DNA of 64,000 nucleotides from Balneolaceae bacterium (GTDB lineage Bacteria > Bacteroidota > Rhodothermia > Balneolales > Balneolaceae). The notes below the pieces were generated by a model. It made no database searches. It was not told the DNA's origin and worked only from the letters and a program-made list of their open reading frames with translations. Location: positions 682,001-746,000 of the forward strand of contig JAEPQE010000002.1 in the NCBI GenBank assembly GCA_017640665.1, written 5' to 3'. The translations under genes and the position numbers were made by a program. Positions within the stretch are counted from its first letter, which is position 1, and the number at the start of each line of letters is the position of its first letter. Shown here one piece after another: positions 17,556 through 26,142 of this stretch.

Positions 17556-18305
17556 TCACTCCCAAATTACTTCGGGAAATACTACCGGATTGAAAATCTC
17601 AGTATTCAAAGTGTCTTGAATTACAATTTGGGTATACTCTTCGTAAAGTCCCATAAACCCATTTGCTTTAAAAATTACTTCAGGAGCAATCCAGCCCTGT
17701 CCAAGTCGCTCATATTTATTAAACTGAACTTCCTGAATAGTATTTTGTCTACCCAAGGTAAAGTTTCGAACGAAATATAATCGTTCTTTATCAACCCAGA
17801 ACTGAGGGCTTGTAGTATCAGCTTCACTTACTCCAATTACATAAACCGGTCTCCCTTGCCATTCGTCTTCATACATTTCATCCAGATTAAACCCTTGGTT
17901 GGTAAGCTGTGTTGCTGTGATATCCGGGGATTGGTGATAGACATCAAAACCTAACACAAGTAACTCGTGCACCCTCTCAGCTTCCTGGATAAGCTGTCCG
18001 TTCGCATACCCATATTGAATTCCATTATTAAAAAGAATTCCATTGTTACTGTCTTTGGAATCGAATCGAATGGCAAGTTTGCCGGGCATACTTAATGCTT
18101 CATACCAATCTTGTGTTCTCGCGATAGTTCCATCCTGTGCATAGAATGTAGTCTTTTGCGTGAAAGTGAGATGCTTGTACCATTTCTCAGCATATTCTTC
18201 GTGCATAGCTTTAAGCACATCATATCCGTTTTCAACCTGCCTTGCATCAACTGATGAAGCTGCCAGTACAAATGAAATAAAAGAAAAGTAGAATAGTCGT
18301 TTCAT
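17556..18305 (-). CDS. Secreted LolA-like protein, function unknown
   Basis: A 249-aa exported protein starting MKRLFYFSFISFVLAASSVD (signal peptide ending near DARQ). The body is beta-rich with the pattern HLTFTQKTTFYAQDG, PGKLAIRFDS, NGILFNNGIQYGYANGQL, PQFWVDKERLYFVRNF and VQFNKYERLGQGWIAPEVIF. This follows the layout of LolA/LolB or outer-membrane lipoprotein-sorting folds. No reaction can be assigned. An in-frame extension to 18455 overlaps the divergent adenosyltransferase gene and is rejected. The divergent promoter space is 18306-18441. Confidence 0.68.
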   Translation of the reverse strand: MKRLFYFSFISFVLAASSVDARQVENGYDVLKAMHEEYAEKWYKHLTFTQKTTFYAQDGTIARTQDWYEALSMPGKLAIRFDSKDSNNGILFNNGIQYGYANGQLIQEAERVHELLVLGFDVYHQSPDITATQLTNQGFNLDEMYEDEWQGRPVYVIGVSEADTTSPQFWVDKERLYFVRNFTLGRQNTIQEVQFNKYERLGQGWIAPEVIFKANGFMGLYEEYTQIVIQDTLNTEIFNPVVFPEVIWE

Positions 18306-18441
18306 CGAATCATTTTTTATGAACGATAGTAACGGGATATTTTTTTCTTTGCACAAAAAGGATGTAAATAATTCGTTCAGAAACTGAACAGGAATCAAAA
18401 GAATATGTCGTTTCAAACACCTATTTTTGAAAAAAATATTT

Positions 18442-18987
18442 ATGAAGATATACACGAAAAAAGGCGATAAAGGAAGTACTTCACTTTACGGAGGGCAAAC
18501 CGTTTCCAAGAGTTCGAAGAGAATCGCAGCTTATGGCACTGTTGACGAACTTAACTCCGTTCTTGGGATGATTCTAACCGAAGATCATTCCAACAAAACA
18601 AATAACTTGTTATCTGTTGTTCAAGAGCATCTTTTCGTACTTGGTGCTGATCTGGCAACCCCTTTATCTAAAGAAACCCGCATCAATAGAATATCTGAAG
18701 AGGATATTTCTTTTTTGGAAAACAGCATCGACGAAATGGAAAACGAACTCCCTCCTCTCAGGAGCTTTATTTTACCGGGAGGAACTAAAGCCGGAGCGAT
18801 CATCCATTTTTCCAGAACGGTTTGCCGAAGAGCTGAACGGCTAGCCGTGGAATGCGCTGCTGAAGAGGATATTTCACCTGAGTCGATTAAATATTTAAAC
18901 CGTTTATCAGATTTCCTATTTGTATCAGGTCGTTACGAAAATCATATTTCTGGTACAGCAGAAACTCCCTGGATTCCAAAAAAATAG
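18442..18987 (+). CDS. Cob(I)alamin adenosyltransferase, PduO type
   Basis: A 181-aa enzyme that transfers adenosyl from ATP to cobalamin. The PduO-type ATP-binding N-terminus is clear: MKIYTKKGDKGSTSLYGGQ, followed by KRIAAYGTVDELNSVLGM. Further signatures are FILPGGTKAGAIIHFSRTVC and RRAERLAVECAAE, followed by the C-terminal LNRLSDFLFVSGRY. ATG 18442 is chosen over TTG 18427, since family members begin at MKIYTKKGD. No cobalamin synthesis genes are nearby, so it may serve salvaged cobalamin. It overlaps nothing and is followed by 1 bp before the next start. Confidence 0.9.
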   Translation: MKIYTKKGDKGSTSLYGGQTVSKSSKRIAAYGTVDELNSVLGMILTEDHSNKTNNLLSVVQEHLFVLGADLATPLSKETRINRISEEDISFLENSIDEMENELPPLRSFILPGGTKAGAIIHFSRTVCRRAERLAVECAAEEDISPESIKYLNRLSDFLFVSGRYENHISGTAETPWIPKK

Positions 18988-18988
18988 T

Positions 18989-20875
18989 ATGGCGAAAAAG
19001 ACTGAAAAGAAGGCCCACAAAAAAACACTCTCAACAAAGAAAAAGGCTGCGTTTTACGCGATAACTCTTTCAATACCTGTTCTGTTTTTCGTCATTATCG
19101 AGATTGTACTCATAAGTACAGATTACATGGGGAATACTGATCTATTTGTAGACCCTAATATTCCCACCGATGAGTATCTAATCCCCAATCCTAATTTTGC
19201 AGCCAGATATTTTTTCTACACAAATACTATCCCCAATCCTTCAATAGATGTGTTTCTTAAAAAAAAACCCGAAAATGGGTATAGGGTATTTGCAATGGGT
19301 GGTTCCAGTGCGGCTGGTTATCCCTATGGATTTAATGGAACCTATTCCCGAGTAGTAGAGGATGTGCTTCAGGATGCAATGCCTGACCGGAATGTAGAAG
19401 TTGTAAATGTGGGTATTTCTGCAATCAGCTCTTATACTTTGTACGATCAGGTGGACGAAATTATTGAACAGGAGCCTGATGCTGTAATGATCTATGCGGG
19501 GCATAATGAGTTCTATGGAGCTCTTGGCGTTGGTTCAAATGAAAATCTTGGTGCCTTTCCAGGTTTTGTGCGTTTTTATCTGAGATTGCAACGTTTTAAA
19601 ACGTTTATGCTGCTCAGAACCATCATCGTTGATTCTGGGAAGTGGTTTGCAGAAACATTCTCTGGTAAAGAAATTGATCCTTCGGCAACTTTGATGGAAA
19701 GAATTGTGGACTCCAGATCTATCGAACTTGGAGGGCCACAATATGAGCTGGCTATGATTCAGTTTGAGAGTAATTTGAACGCAATCGTATCTAAATTCGG
19801 TGATAAAAATATTCCAGTTTTCATAGGGAGTATAGGTAGCAACCTGAAGGATCATGAACCCTTTGTTAATATTACTGAAGGAGAACATCCCCCGGCACAG
19901 GATATTTTTAATGAAGCCAAAGAAGCATATAACGCCCGGGATTATGAAACTGCACTTGAGAAGTTTACTTATGCGAAAGATTTAGACGGACTCAAATTTC
20001 GGGCCCCTTCCGAAATAAATGAAATCATTGAAGCCACTACATTAGCACACGAACATGTAAATTATGTTCCTTCCCATGAGGAGTTAATACGTTACACACG
20101 TGAAGGAATTATTGGCTTTGATTTAATGCTCGAACACCTCCACCCCAATCAACAGGGTTATTTTCTGATCGGAAAGGCTTTTTCATCTGCACTTCTTGAA
20201 GAACTCAACCTAAATCCCGCTCAAAATCTAACTGAATACAAAAACCGGATGTATTTTTCAGAGTTCGATCACCGGGTAGCCTGGCATAGGGTGGAGACTT
20301 TAAAACAAAGTTTTCCTTTCGTTCTTGGTGAAAAACCTGAGCCTTATTTCAGAACCTATTCTACCATTAACAAAGCCGATAGTCTTGCTTTCAGAACAGT
20401 TCAGTCTAATGTTCCATGGGATAAAGCAAAAGTAGAGCTTGCAAATTATTACCAAAAAACCGGAGAATTGGATAAAGCCATTCGTGAGTATAAAGGGTTG
20501 ATTCGCAACCAGCCCTGGAATGATTCCCCTTATGTATTTGCAGCCAGAATTTATATGTCGAGAAATCAATTCCGGGAAGCAGAAGAACTCCTTCTCCCAG
20601 CAAATCAAATTAGTCCTGAAGACCCTTATATTAACAAAATGTTAGGATCAATACAGATAATAAAAAGAGATCCGCTTCAAGGAATAAAATACTTAGAGGC
20701 TTCAAGGAGAATTCTTCCTGATGATCCTCAGATGCTTTATAACCTTTCCGGAGCATACTATAATAGCGGGCAGCTAGAGAAGGCTATTGAAATCGCAGAC
20801 ATCGGTTTGAAGGTAAATCCTAACTTTCCGGGTTTACGTGCATGGAGACAACAACTTGAAACGATAAGAAACTAA
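18989..20875 (+). CDS. Membrane-anchored SGNH/GDSL hydrolase with TPR repeats
   Basis: A 628-aa protein with a lysine-rich cytoplasmic start, one membrane helix (about residues 22-42, AFYAITLSIPVLFFVIIEIV), an SGNH hydrolase domain and C-terminal TPR repeats. SGNH block I is AMGGSSAAGYPYG with likely nucleophile Ser106, block II is VVNVGISAISSYTL, block III is IYAGHNEFYGALG, and the catalytic His is in EHLHPNQQGYFL. TPR-like helices occupy about residues 480-625 (ELDKAIREYKGLIRNQPWN, GQLEKAIEIADIGLKVNPNF). It probably acts on an envelope acyl or acetyl ester. It is followed 14 bp later by glmM, suggesting a shared transcript. Confidence 0.83.
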   Translation: MAKKTEKKAHKKTLSTKKKAAFYAITLSIPVLFFVIIEIVLISTDYMGNTDLFVDPNIPTDEYLIPNPNFAARYFFYTNTIPNPSIDVFLKKKPENGYRVFAMGGSSAAGYPYGFNGTYSRVVEDVLQDAMPDRNVEVVNVGISAISSYTLYDQVDEIIEQEPDAVMIYAGHNEFYGALGVGSNENLGAFPGFVRFYLRLQRFKTFMLLRTIIVDSGKWFAETFSGKEIDPSATLMERIVDSRSIELGGPQYELAMIQFESNLNAIVSKFGDKNIPVFIGSIGSNLKDHEPFVNITEGEHPPAQDIFNEAKEAYNARDYETALEKFTYAKDLDGLKFRAPSEINEIIEATTLAHEHVNYVPSHEELIRYTREGIIGFDLMLEHLHPNQQGYFLIGKAFSSALLEELNLNPAQNLTEYKNRMYFSEFDHRVAWHRVETLKQSFPFVLGEKPEPYFRTYSTINKADSLAFRTVQSNVPWDKAKVELANYYQKTGELDKAIREYKGLIRNQPWNDSPYVFAARIYMSRNQFREAEELLLPANQISPEDPYINKMLGSIQIIKRDPLQGIKYLEASRRILPDDPQMLYNLSGAYYNSGQLEKAIEIADIGLKVNPNFPGLRAWRQQLETIRN

Positions 20876-20889
20876 CAACGAGGCAATAC

Positions 20890-22239
20890 ATGGCATTAAT
20901 GATATCTGTATCGGGAATACGAGGAATATTCGGAACCGATCTAACTCCAGAAAATCTGGCTCGGTTTACTGCCGCTTATGGGACTTGGGTTGAAGGCGGC
21001 ACAGTAGTACTTGGCAGGGATTCGAGGGTAACCGGAAAAATTTGTGAAGATATCGTTGCATCTACATTAATGAGTGTTGGTTGTGATGTTGTAAAAGTAG
21101 GAATCGTGCCTACCCCAACTGTGGCTATGGGTGTACTTAAATATAAAGCAGCAGGAGGTATTATCATTTCTGCGAGCCATAATCCTGCGCAATGGAACGC
21201 CTTAAAATTACTCAATTCAACCAGTGAGTTTATGGATGCCGTTCAAGGATCTGAAATGATTGCAGTTTCTGAAAATGGGAAGTTTAATTACAAATCCTAC
21301 GATAGTATTGGTGTTTCCTGTGATGATGATACGTTGCTCGATTATCATATAGAAGAGATTTTAAAACTGGACTACATCAACCCAAGGCTCATCTCTGAAG
21401 CTAATCTATCCGTTGCGGTTGATGCTGTTAATGGAGCTGGATCACTTGCAGTTCCAAATCTACTTGAGAAACTTGGGGTCAAAACTATCCATAAAATTCA
21501 TTGCACTCCAAATGGTTTGTTTCCTCATAATCCCGAGCCGCTACCCGAACACCTCACTGAGATTTGTGAGTTAGTAAAGGAAACAGGGGCCGATATTGGA
21601 GTTGTTACAGACCCGGACGCCGACCGACTCGCTTTAGTAGATGATACAGGAACATTATTTGGTGAAGAATACACGCAAGCCGCCGTGTTTGATTTTATTC
21701 TTAGCAAAAAACCTGGTGCTACTGCTACCAATCTCTCCTCTTCCAGAATTGCTGATGAAGTAAGTGAAAAATATGGACAGAAATGTCACCGTTCGGCAGT
21801 TGGTGAAATCAATGTGGTGAAGAAAATGCAGGAAGTTAACGCTATAGTTGGCGGAGAAGGAAGTGGCGGAATCATTGTCCCGGATTTACATTATGGTCGT
21901 GATGCTCTGGTTGGAATTGCTTGTGTGATTCAACATTTGGCTGAGAAAAAGATTTCCTCCTCAGTATTAAGAGCCGAATTCACCGATTACTATATGAGCA
22001 AAAGTAAAATCCAGCTTGACGAATTAGGCAAAGATGCCGATGAAGTTCTTGAAATGGTAAAAACCCATTATGCATCTCTTAATCCAAATACCATAGATGG
22101 TGTTAAAGTAGATTTTAATGAAGGATGGGTTCATCTTAGAAAGTCGAATACAGAACCGATTGTGAGAATTTATTCGGAGGGAAAATCTCCCGAAGCCGCA
22201 GATAGTTTTGCCAATAAAATAAAGGCGTTGCTTAACTAA
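20890..22239 (+). CDS. glmM: Phosphoglucosamine mutase-type phosphohexomutase
   Basis: A 449-aa alpha-D-phosphohexomutase. The phosphoserine is Ser96 in IISASHNPAQWNALKLL, the metal loop is DPDADRLALVD, the sugar-binding loop is GGEGSGGI, and the phosphate-binding loop is LRKSNTEPIVRIY. The N-terminus SVSGIRGIFGTDLTPE agrees with GlmM-like enzymes, which convert glucosamine-6-phosphate to glucosamine-1-phosphate for cell-wall precursors. Phosphomannomutase activity cannot be excluded from sequence alone. Its stop codon overlaps the convergent cyclase gene by 4 bp. Confidence 0.85.
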   Translation: MALMISVSGIRGIFGTDLTPENLARFTAAYGTWVEGGTVVLGRDSRVTGKICEDIVASTLMSVGCDVVKVGIVPTPTVAMGVLKYKAAGGIIISASHNPAQWNALKLLNSTSEFMDAVQGSEMIAVSENGKFNYKSYDSIGVSCDDDTLLDYHIEEILKLDYINPRLISEANLSVAVDAVNGAGSLAVPNLLEKLGVKTIHKIHCTPNGLFPHNPEPLPEHLTEICELVKETGADIGVVTDPDADRLALVDDTGTLFGEEYTQAAVFDFILSKKPGATATNLSSSRIADEVSEKYGQKCHRSAVGEINVVKKMQEVNAIVGGEGSGGIIVPDLHYGRDALVGIACVIQHLAEKKISSSVLRAEFTDYYMSKSKIQLDELGKDADEVLEMVKTHYASLNPNTIDGVKVDFNEGWVHLRKSNTEPIVRIYSEGKSPEAADSFANKIKALLN

Positions 22240-23327
22240 ACAGCTTGCTCAACAGCTATTAATTCTTCGCTCAATTCTTTACCTCTGAGTGGAATAGCAC
22301 CCATAGTTTTAATAGCGAATCCGTTGTGTACCGTTAATTTATCAAGCAATTTTTTTGAACTGAGCAAGTTCACCCCAAATTCATTGCACATTCCCTGAAT
22401 TCTGGCTGTAGTATTAAGTACATCTCCTGAATAGGTAATATCCCTTTTTATAATCCCGATTTCACCAGCCACAACATTACCATAATGAATACCAGCTTTA
22501 AACTCAGGCATTAACCCATAATCCTGTTCATATTTTCCCCTAAGAGAATACAACTGCCTTCGGATATCAAAATAGCACTCTATACAATTACTTTTTTCCA
22601 CACCATCTAAAAACTTCCATGATATCACAACTTCATCTCCCACATATTGATAAATTTCTCCTTTATGATTCAAAATTGGGTCAGTGATATCCGAAAAAAT
22701 ATCTTTCAATAGCTTATGATAATCCAGGTTACCAAGCTGTTCTGCAATCGAGGTAGATGACTTCAAATCAAGAAACATAAAAATACGTTCTTCTGTTTGA
22801 GGAAAAGTGTATTTACCTCGAACTATACTCCAGAGTAATCCCTGTCCGAATTTGTCGTTTACAAGAAGAGTGAATTGAGTAAGTGCGACGATAAAAGCCC
22901 AGAACAGAATATTTTTTAGGTGCTGAGTGGTTAATACAAGCTCTTTCATTCTTTCGATTGTTATTGGATCTGAAAAGTTAAAACCGTTTTCAATTCCTGC
23001 TTGCAATGTAGACATCAAAAAAGTGATGATAGTCACTATTGTAACAAAAGCCAGACTTACCGCAATAATACTTTTCAGGTAAGGAGTTGATCTGAATTTC
23101 CGGTTGAAATAGTATACCAAAAAAACTCCCCCCATCGCCCCGCCAATCAGTCCTGCAAACATATTAAAAGCAAGGTTGCTTAAGAAAGAATAATCCTCAC
23201 TTCCGCCTTCTGAAAGGTGACTGATAAATGCCCAGTGATCATACAGAGATAGAAATCCTCCTATCAAAGTCCATATCCCGATAATCACTATTACTTTTTG
23301 GCGATTGATTCTCTGTTGCGCTTTCAA
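22236..23327 (-). CDS. Membrane adenylate/guanylate cyclase (class III)
   Basis: A 363-aa protein with about four membrane helices in residues 10-155 and a class III cyclase domain in 178-360. The metal-binding aspartates are Asp187 (FMFLDLKSSTS) and Asp231 (QYVGDEVVISW); Asp302 (SGDVLN) and the Asn305/Arg309 transition-state pair (NTTARI) are also present, so the domain looks active. The base-specifying residues do not distinguish cAMP from cGMP by eye. A Crp/Fnr-type regulator fragment at the left edge of the window is a possible but unproven partner. It converges on glmM. Confidence 0.85.
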   Translation of the reverse strand: MKAQQRINRQKVIVIIGIWTLIGGFLSLYDHWAFISHLSEGGSEDYSFLSNLAFNMFAGLIGGAMGGVFLVYYFNRKFRSTPYLKSIIAVSLAFVTIVTIITFLMSTLQAGIENGFNFSDPITIERMKELVLTTQHLKNILFWAFIVALTQFTLLVNDKFGQGLLWSIVRGKYTFPQTEERIFMFLDLKSSTSIAEQLGNLDYHKLLKDIFSDITDPILNHKGEIYQYVGDEVVISWKFLDGVEKSNCIECYFDIRRQLYSLRGKYEQDYGLMPEFKAGIHYGNVVAGEIGIIKRDITYSGDVLNTTARIQGMCNEFGVNLLSSKKLLDKLTVHNGFAIKTMGAIPLRGKELSEELIAVEQAV

Positions 23328-23406
23328 AGCAAAGATTTTTTACTAAAAATTAAGAGCTGTATTTGATATTATAAGTCAGGAGATCAGAAAATAAAAATAC
23401 CAGAGT

Positions 23407-23862
23407 ATGATGACTTGGAAAGAAATCTTGCATTTCGCAAAAAAGGGGAATCCTGAACCGGATCGACGAGTTGAGAAAACCGAAGAGGAATGGAAGAATC
23501 AACTCACAGACGAACAGTATGCCGTAACACGACTTAAAGGAACGGAGCGTCCTTTCTCTTCAGAAATGTGTAGCCGATTTGAACCCGGGGAATATGCTTG
23601 TATTTGCTGCGATACTTTGCTTTTTGATTCCAACACTAAGTTTGAAAGCCATACAGGTTGGCCATCATTTACCCAACCTGTAAAAGAAAATGCCGTTGCT
23701 TACGAAGGCGATTATACCCACGGCATGGTTCGGGTAGAAATCCTATGCAACACCTGTGATGCTCACCTTGGTCACGTTTTCCCCGATGGCCCCGAACCAA
23801 GCGGACTCCGTTATTGCACGAATGCAGTTAGTTTACAGAAGGTGGAAAGCGAAGAGGCTTAA
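23407..23862 (+). CDS. msrB: Peptide-methionine (R)-S-oxide reductase
   Basis: A 151-aa enzyme reducing methionine-R-sulfoxide in proteins. The zinc ligands are Cys65/Cys68 and Cys114/Cys117. The resolving and substrate region is TGWPSF, and the catalytic residue is Cys137 in GLRYCTNAVSLQ (usual form RYCINSASL). There is no signal peptide, so it is cytoplasmic. ATG 23407 is directly followed by a second ATG that could equally serve. The gene is divergent from the cyclase with an 79-bp spacer. Confidence 0.93.
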   Translation: MMTWKEILHFAKKGNPEPDRRVEKTEEEWKNQLTDEQYAVTRLKGTERPFSSEMCSRFEPGEYACICCDTLLFDSNTKFESHTGWPSFTQPVKENAVAYEGDYTHGMVRVEILCNTCDAHLGHVFPDGPEPSGLRYCTNAVSLQKVESEEA

Positions 23863-23869
23863 ATCACTT

Positions 23870-24060
23870 TCCGAGTCTCCTCTCCCTGATCCATTCGCAA
23901 ACGAATGAATCTGTCCCTCTCCAAAGAGGGACATTTTGGACTCAGATTTTTTATGACCGAAAAACTGATTGAATTTTCGACTTTCTCTCCTTGGATAGAG
24001 ACAGAAATCAAACTTGTTTGATTTCAGAAAGAGACCTTATTGCTGGTCAGAAAAAATGAC
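23870..24060. repeat. Intergenic region rich in small inverted repeats
   Basis: The 256-bp gap between msrB and the DinB gene has no gene. It carries three perfect small palindromes: ATTCG-CAAA-CGAAT near 23893-23906, TCCCTCT (23914-23920)/AGAGGGA (23925-23931), and GAAATCAAA (24004-24012)/TTTGATTTC (24017-24025) with loop CTTG. The first two resemble the dispersed CTCTCC-type palindromes of related genomes. No T-tract follows, so these are unlikely to be simple terminators. Confidence 0.5.
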
Positions 24061-24118
24061 TATTATTTCACTAAGAAAATCTTGTTTACTACATTAAGTT
24101 CAATCAAACCCAATACCC

Positions 24119-24562
24119 ATGCTATCACAAACACTCTCTGAATTATTTGAACGAGATATTCAAAAAATAAAAACCGAAGTTGAAGCTTATTCATCTGAAG
24201 AAGCCATCTGGAAAAAAGCCGATGGAATCACCAATTGTGGAGGGAACCTGAGCCTGCATCTCTCGGGTAATCTCCAGCATTTCTTTGGCGCGGTTCTGGG
24301 TGGAACCGATTATGTTCGTGACCGGGAATTTGAATTCGGTGGGAAAGTAACACGTCAGGAACTACTGGATGATTTGGATGCAGCTACGATTTCTGTAAAA
24401 GATACCTTAGCTGGAATGACAAATGAAGACTTCCAGAAAGATTACCCTATTGAAATTTACGGTGGAACGGTTAAAACCGAATGGTTCTTACTTCACTTAT
24501 ATAGCCACCTCTCCTATCACCTGGGACAGATTAATTATCATAGACGGCTTTTGGATAAATAG
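24119..24562 (+). CDS. DinB family protein (DUF1572-like)
   Basis: A 147-aa protein with the DinB-like four-helix fold. Metal-site histidines are expected in HLSGNLQHFFGAVLGG (helix 2) and in FLLHLYSHLSYHLGQINYHR (helix 4), which together give the usual triad of positions. It has no membrane segment. It is only weakly like the DinB protein at 281-841 and is a separate subfamily. Function is unknown; thiol-dependent transfer is known for some family members. It lies alone between a repeat region and a secreted peptidase. Confidence 0.8.
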   Translation: MLSQTLSELFERDIQKIKTEVEAYSSEEAIWKKADGITNCGGNLSLHLSGNLQHFFGAVLGGTDYVRDREFEFGGKVTRQELLDDLDAATISVKDTLAGMTNEDFQKDYPIEIYGGTVKTEWFLLHLYSHLSYHLGQINYHRRLLDK

Positions 24563-24623
24563 AAAGGAACTTTTCAAAATTTTGGAGTTATGAGTATTAA
24601 ATCTCTTATAATTTCAGACTACA

Positions 24624-25139
24624 TTGAAGAAATCTCTTTCTGTTTTCCTGATCATTTTATTAATCGGTCTTCTTATCCCACAGAAATTTGTAATGCCTGT
24701 TTTTGGAGCTTCGAGTGCAGATTATAATCAGGAAACATTTTGGTTTCATCCATGGGGAAGCTCAGGAACCCACAAAGGAGTAGATATTTTTGCTGATGAA
24801 GGAACCGAGTTACTCTCTTCAACACATGGATTTGTTTTAGCAAGAGGAACAATCTCAAAAGGAGGTAATTTTGTTCTTATTTTAGGCCCAAAATGGAGGC
24901 TTCATTACTATGCACATTTAAATTCGATCTCTGTTCCTTTATTTAAACGGGTTCACCCCAAGTCAATAATTGGAGAAGTAGGTAATACAGGAAATGCTCA
25001 GGGGAAAGAGCCACATGTTCACTATTCAATATTCACTTTAGTTCCATATCTCTGGAATATTGATACCTCACCTCAAGGCTGGGAAAAAATGTTTTACCTG
25101 AACCCAATTCCCTTTTTAAATAGAACATTTACAAGCTAA
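24624..25139 (+). CDS. Secreted M23 family metallopeptidase
   Basis: A 171-aa LytM-type peptidase with an N-terminal signal or anchor helix (LSVFLIILLIGLLI). The zinc ligands are complete: His50 and Asp54 (THKGVDIF), catalytic His98 (YYAHLN) and His131/His133 (HVHYSIF). Such enzymes cleave peptidoglycan cross-links in the periplasm. The frame opens with TTG at 24624; the first in-frame ATG (residue 24) would remove the signal helix, so TTG is preferred. The 3' end overlaps the convergent hypothetical gene by 11 bp. Confidence 0.83.
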   Translation: MKKSLSVFLIILLIGLLIPQKFVMPVFGASSADYNQETFWFHPWGSSGTHKGVDIFADEGTELLSSTHGFVLARGTISKGGNFVLILGPKWRLHYYAHLNSISVPLFKRVHPKSIIGEVGNTGNAQGKEPHVHYSIFTLVPYLWNIDTSPQGWEKMFYLNPIPFLNRTFTS

Positions 25140-25467
25140 TGAAGCTATAATCTAAAAGATATGGATTTTGATAAAGTTCAACCGGATCCAAAACCCCTAT
25201 GAGCAATTCTTTTGAGTCTTCATCTCTAGCTAAATAAAATAAAATACAATCGTATTTCCCATTAAAAGTATTCAACTTTCTTATCTCGGATATTCTCTTT
25301 TTGTGTAATAAGAATTTGCAATTGTATAAATCATCGGGCGTAAGAATAGCTTCTTGACCTATTAGTTCTATTTCCTGAATATTGAAATTGATTTTATTGA
25401 CTTTAAGCAATTCTGGAACTGAAATCTCTGCATTACTTTTTTTATTCTTTCTAAACCAATTCAACAT
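25129..25467 (-). CDS. Hypothetical protein downstream of the carbamoyltransferase cassette
   Basis: A 112-aa soluble protein starting MLNWFRKNKKSNAEISVPEL (ATG at 25467). I do not recognise it. The sequence is mixed alpha/beta with a central segment IQEIELIGQEAILTPDDLYN and NGKYDCILFYLARDEDSKEL, and has no cysteines suited to metal sites beyond two isolated ones. It is 43 bp after the SxtJ-like gene on the same strand, so it may belong to that unit. Confidence 0.55.
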   Translation of the reverse strand: MLNWFRKNKKSNAEISVPELLKVNKINFNIQEIELIGQEAILTPDDLYNCKFLLHKKRISEIRKLNTFNGKYDCILFYLARDEDSKELLIGVLDPVELYQNPYLLDYSFISL

Positions 25468-25510
25468 TTTGAATCTATAATTTATAATTCCATTCGCCAA
25501 AGCGAATGGT

Positions 25511-25900
25511 CTACCAAGGTTTCTCTAAATCTTCCTTCGTATAGGTCTTCTCTCTGATTTCGTAGATACTGCCCTTGTTATCTTTCAGGCGCATCGGATC
25601 GTTTCCAAACAAACGGAACAGAATGGCAATGGGCGAGATGAAGAAAAAGTAAACAATTCCAAGTACGAATGGATTCATCACCCTGCTCAGAATCAATGCC
25701 AGTTTATACCAGCCCCAAACTAACCAATGCCCTGCCGGGGGAATGATCAGACTTATGAGTCCAATACCCAAAGCGATATACGCAAACAACTCATTTTGAA
25801 AGATCGCAGCAATGACCAACAACCCTATTACCATAACAAGCTGGGTTTTGGAAGTCTCGGAATCGTTCCTGACAAACGCTATGTCCCGTACGGGCATCAT
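25511..25900 (-). CDS. SxtJ-like small membrane protein
   Basis: A 129-aa protein with three hydrophobic segments (about residues 22-38, 41-60 and 76-97). The segment LALILSRVMNPFVLGIVYFF followed by ISPIAILFRLFGNDPMRLK is the hallmark of the SxtJ family, named from saxitoxin clusters and widely found beside carbamoyltransferases. Its role is unknown; a partnership with the carbamoyltransferase product or its substrate at the membrane is an inference. It starts 1 bp after the stop of the 49-aa DUF5989 gene, which indicates coupled translation. Confidence 0.8.
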   Translation of the reverse strand: MMPVRDIAFVRNDSETSKTQLVMVIGLLVIAAIFQNELFAYIALGIGLISLIIPPAGHWLVWGWYKLALILSRVMNPFVLGIVYFFFISPIAILFRLFGNDPMRLKDNKGSIYEIREKTYTKEDLEKPW

Positions 25901-25901
25901 A

Positions 25902-26051
25902 TCAAAACAGGGTATAAATGAATGGCGCGATGGAAGACCCGCCTCCGATTACAATCAAAAATCCAAGTAATAATAAAATCACGATTACCGGGGCAAGCCA
26001 GAATTTCTTCCGCTCTTTCATAAAACCCCATAAGTCTTTTAGTAAATCCAT
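25902..26051 (-). CDS. DUF5989 family 49-aa membrane protein
   Basis: A short gene found by reading the minus strand between the carbamoyltransferase and SxtJ genes. It encodes MDLLKDLWGFMKERKKFWLA followed by one membrane helix (PVIVILLLLGFLIVIGGGSS) and ends IAPFIYTLF. This sequence pattern is the DUF5989 family, which is regularly found beside SxtJ and carbamoyltransferases. It has an amphipathic cytoplasmic N-terminus and a single helix. The function is unknown. It is 91 bp after the carbamoyltransferase stop, and that gap contains a palindromic repeat. Confidence 0.85.
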   Translation of the reverse strand: MDLLKDLWGFMKERKKFWLAPVIVILLLLGFLIVIGGGSSIAPFIYTLF

Positions 26052-26077
26052 TCTTTCTTTCTTTCTTTTTTATTTCA

Positions 26078-26136
26078 CCACTAAAGCTCAAAAACACAGA
26101 AGAAATATACATTTTGTGTTTTAGTGGTTCCGTGGC
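26078..26136. repeat. Palindromic intergenic repeat, family B
   Basis: CCACTAAA (26078-26085) pairs with TTTAGTGG (26120-26127), with inner AAACACA (26092-26098)/TGTGTTT (26115-26121), and CCGTGGC follows. It is related to the element at 12811-12869. It lies between the carbamoyltransferase and DUF5989 genes. Confidence 0.6.
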
Positions 26137-26142
26137 AACGAT

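Noticed and set aside
18306-18455. 50-residue extension of the LolA-like gene
   Set aside because: It would overlap the divergent adenosyltransferase gene and hides the signal peptide start at 18305.
25897-26112. 71-codon minus-strand frame overlapping DUF5989
   Set aside because: It is out of frame with the recognised DUF5989 protein and has no family features.
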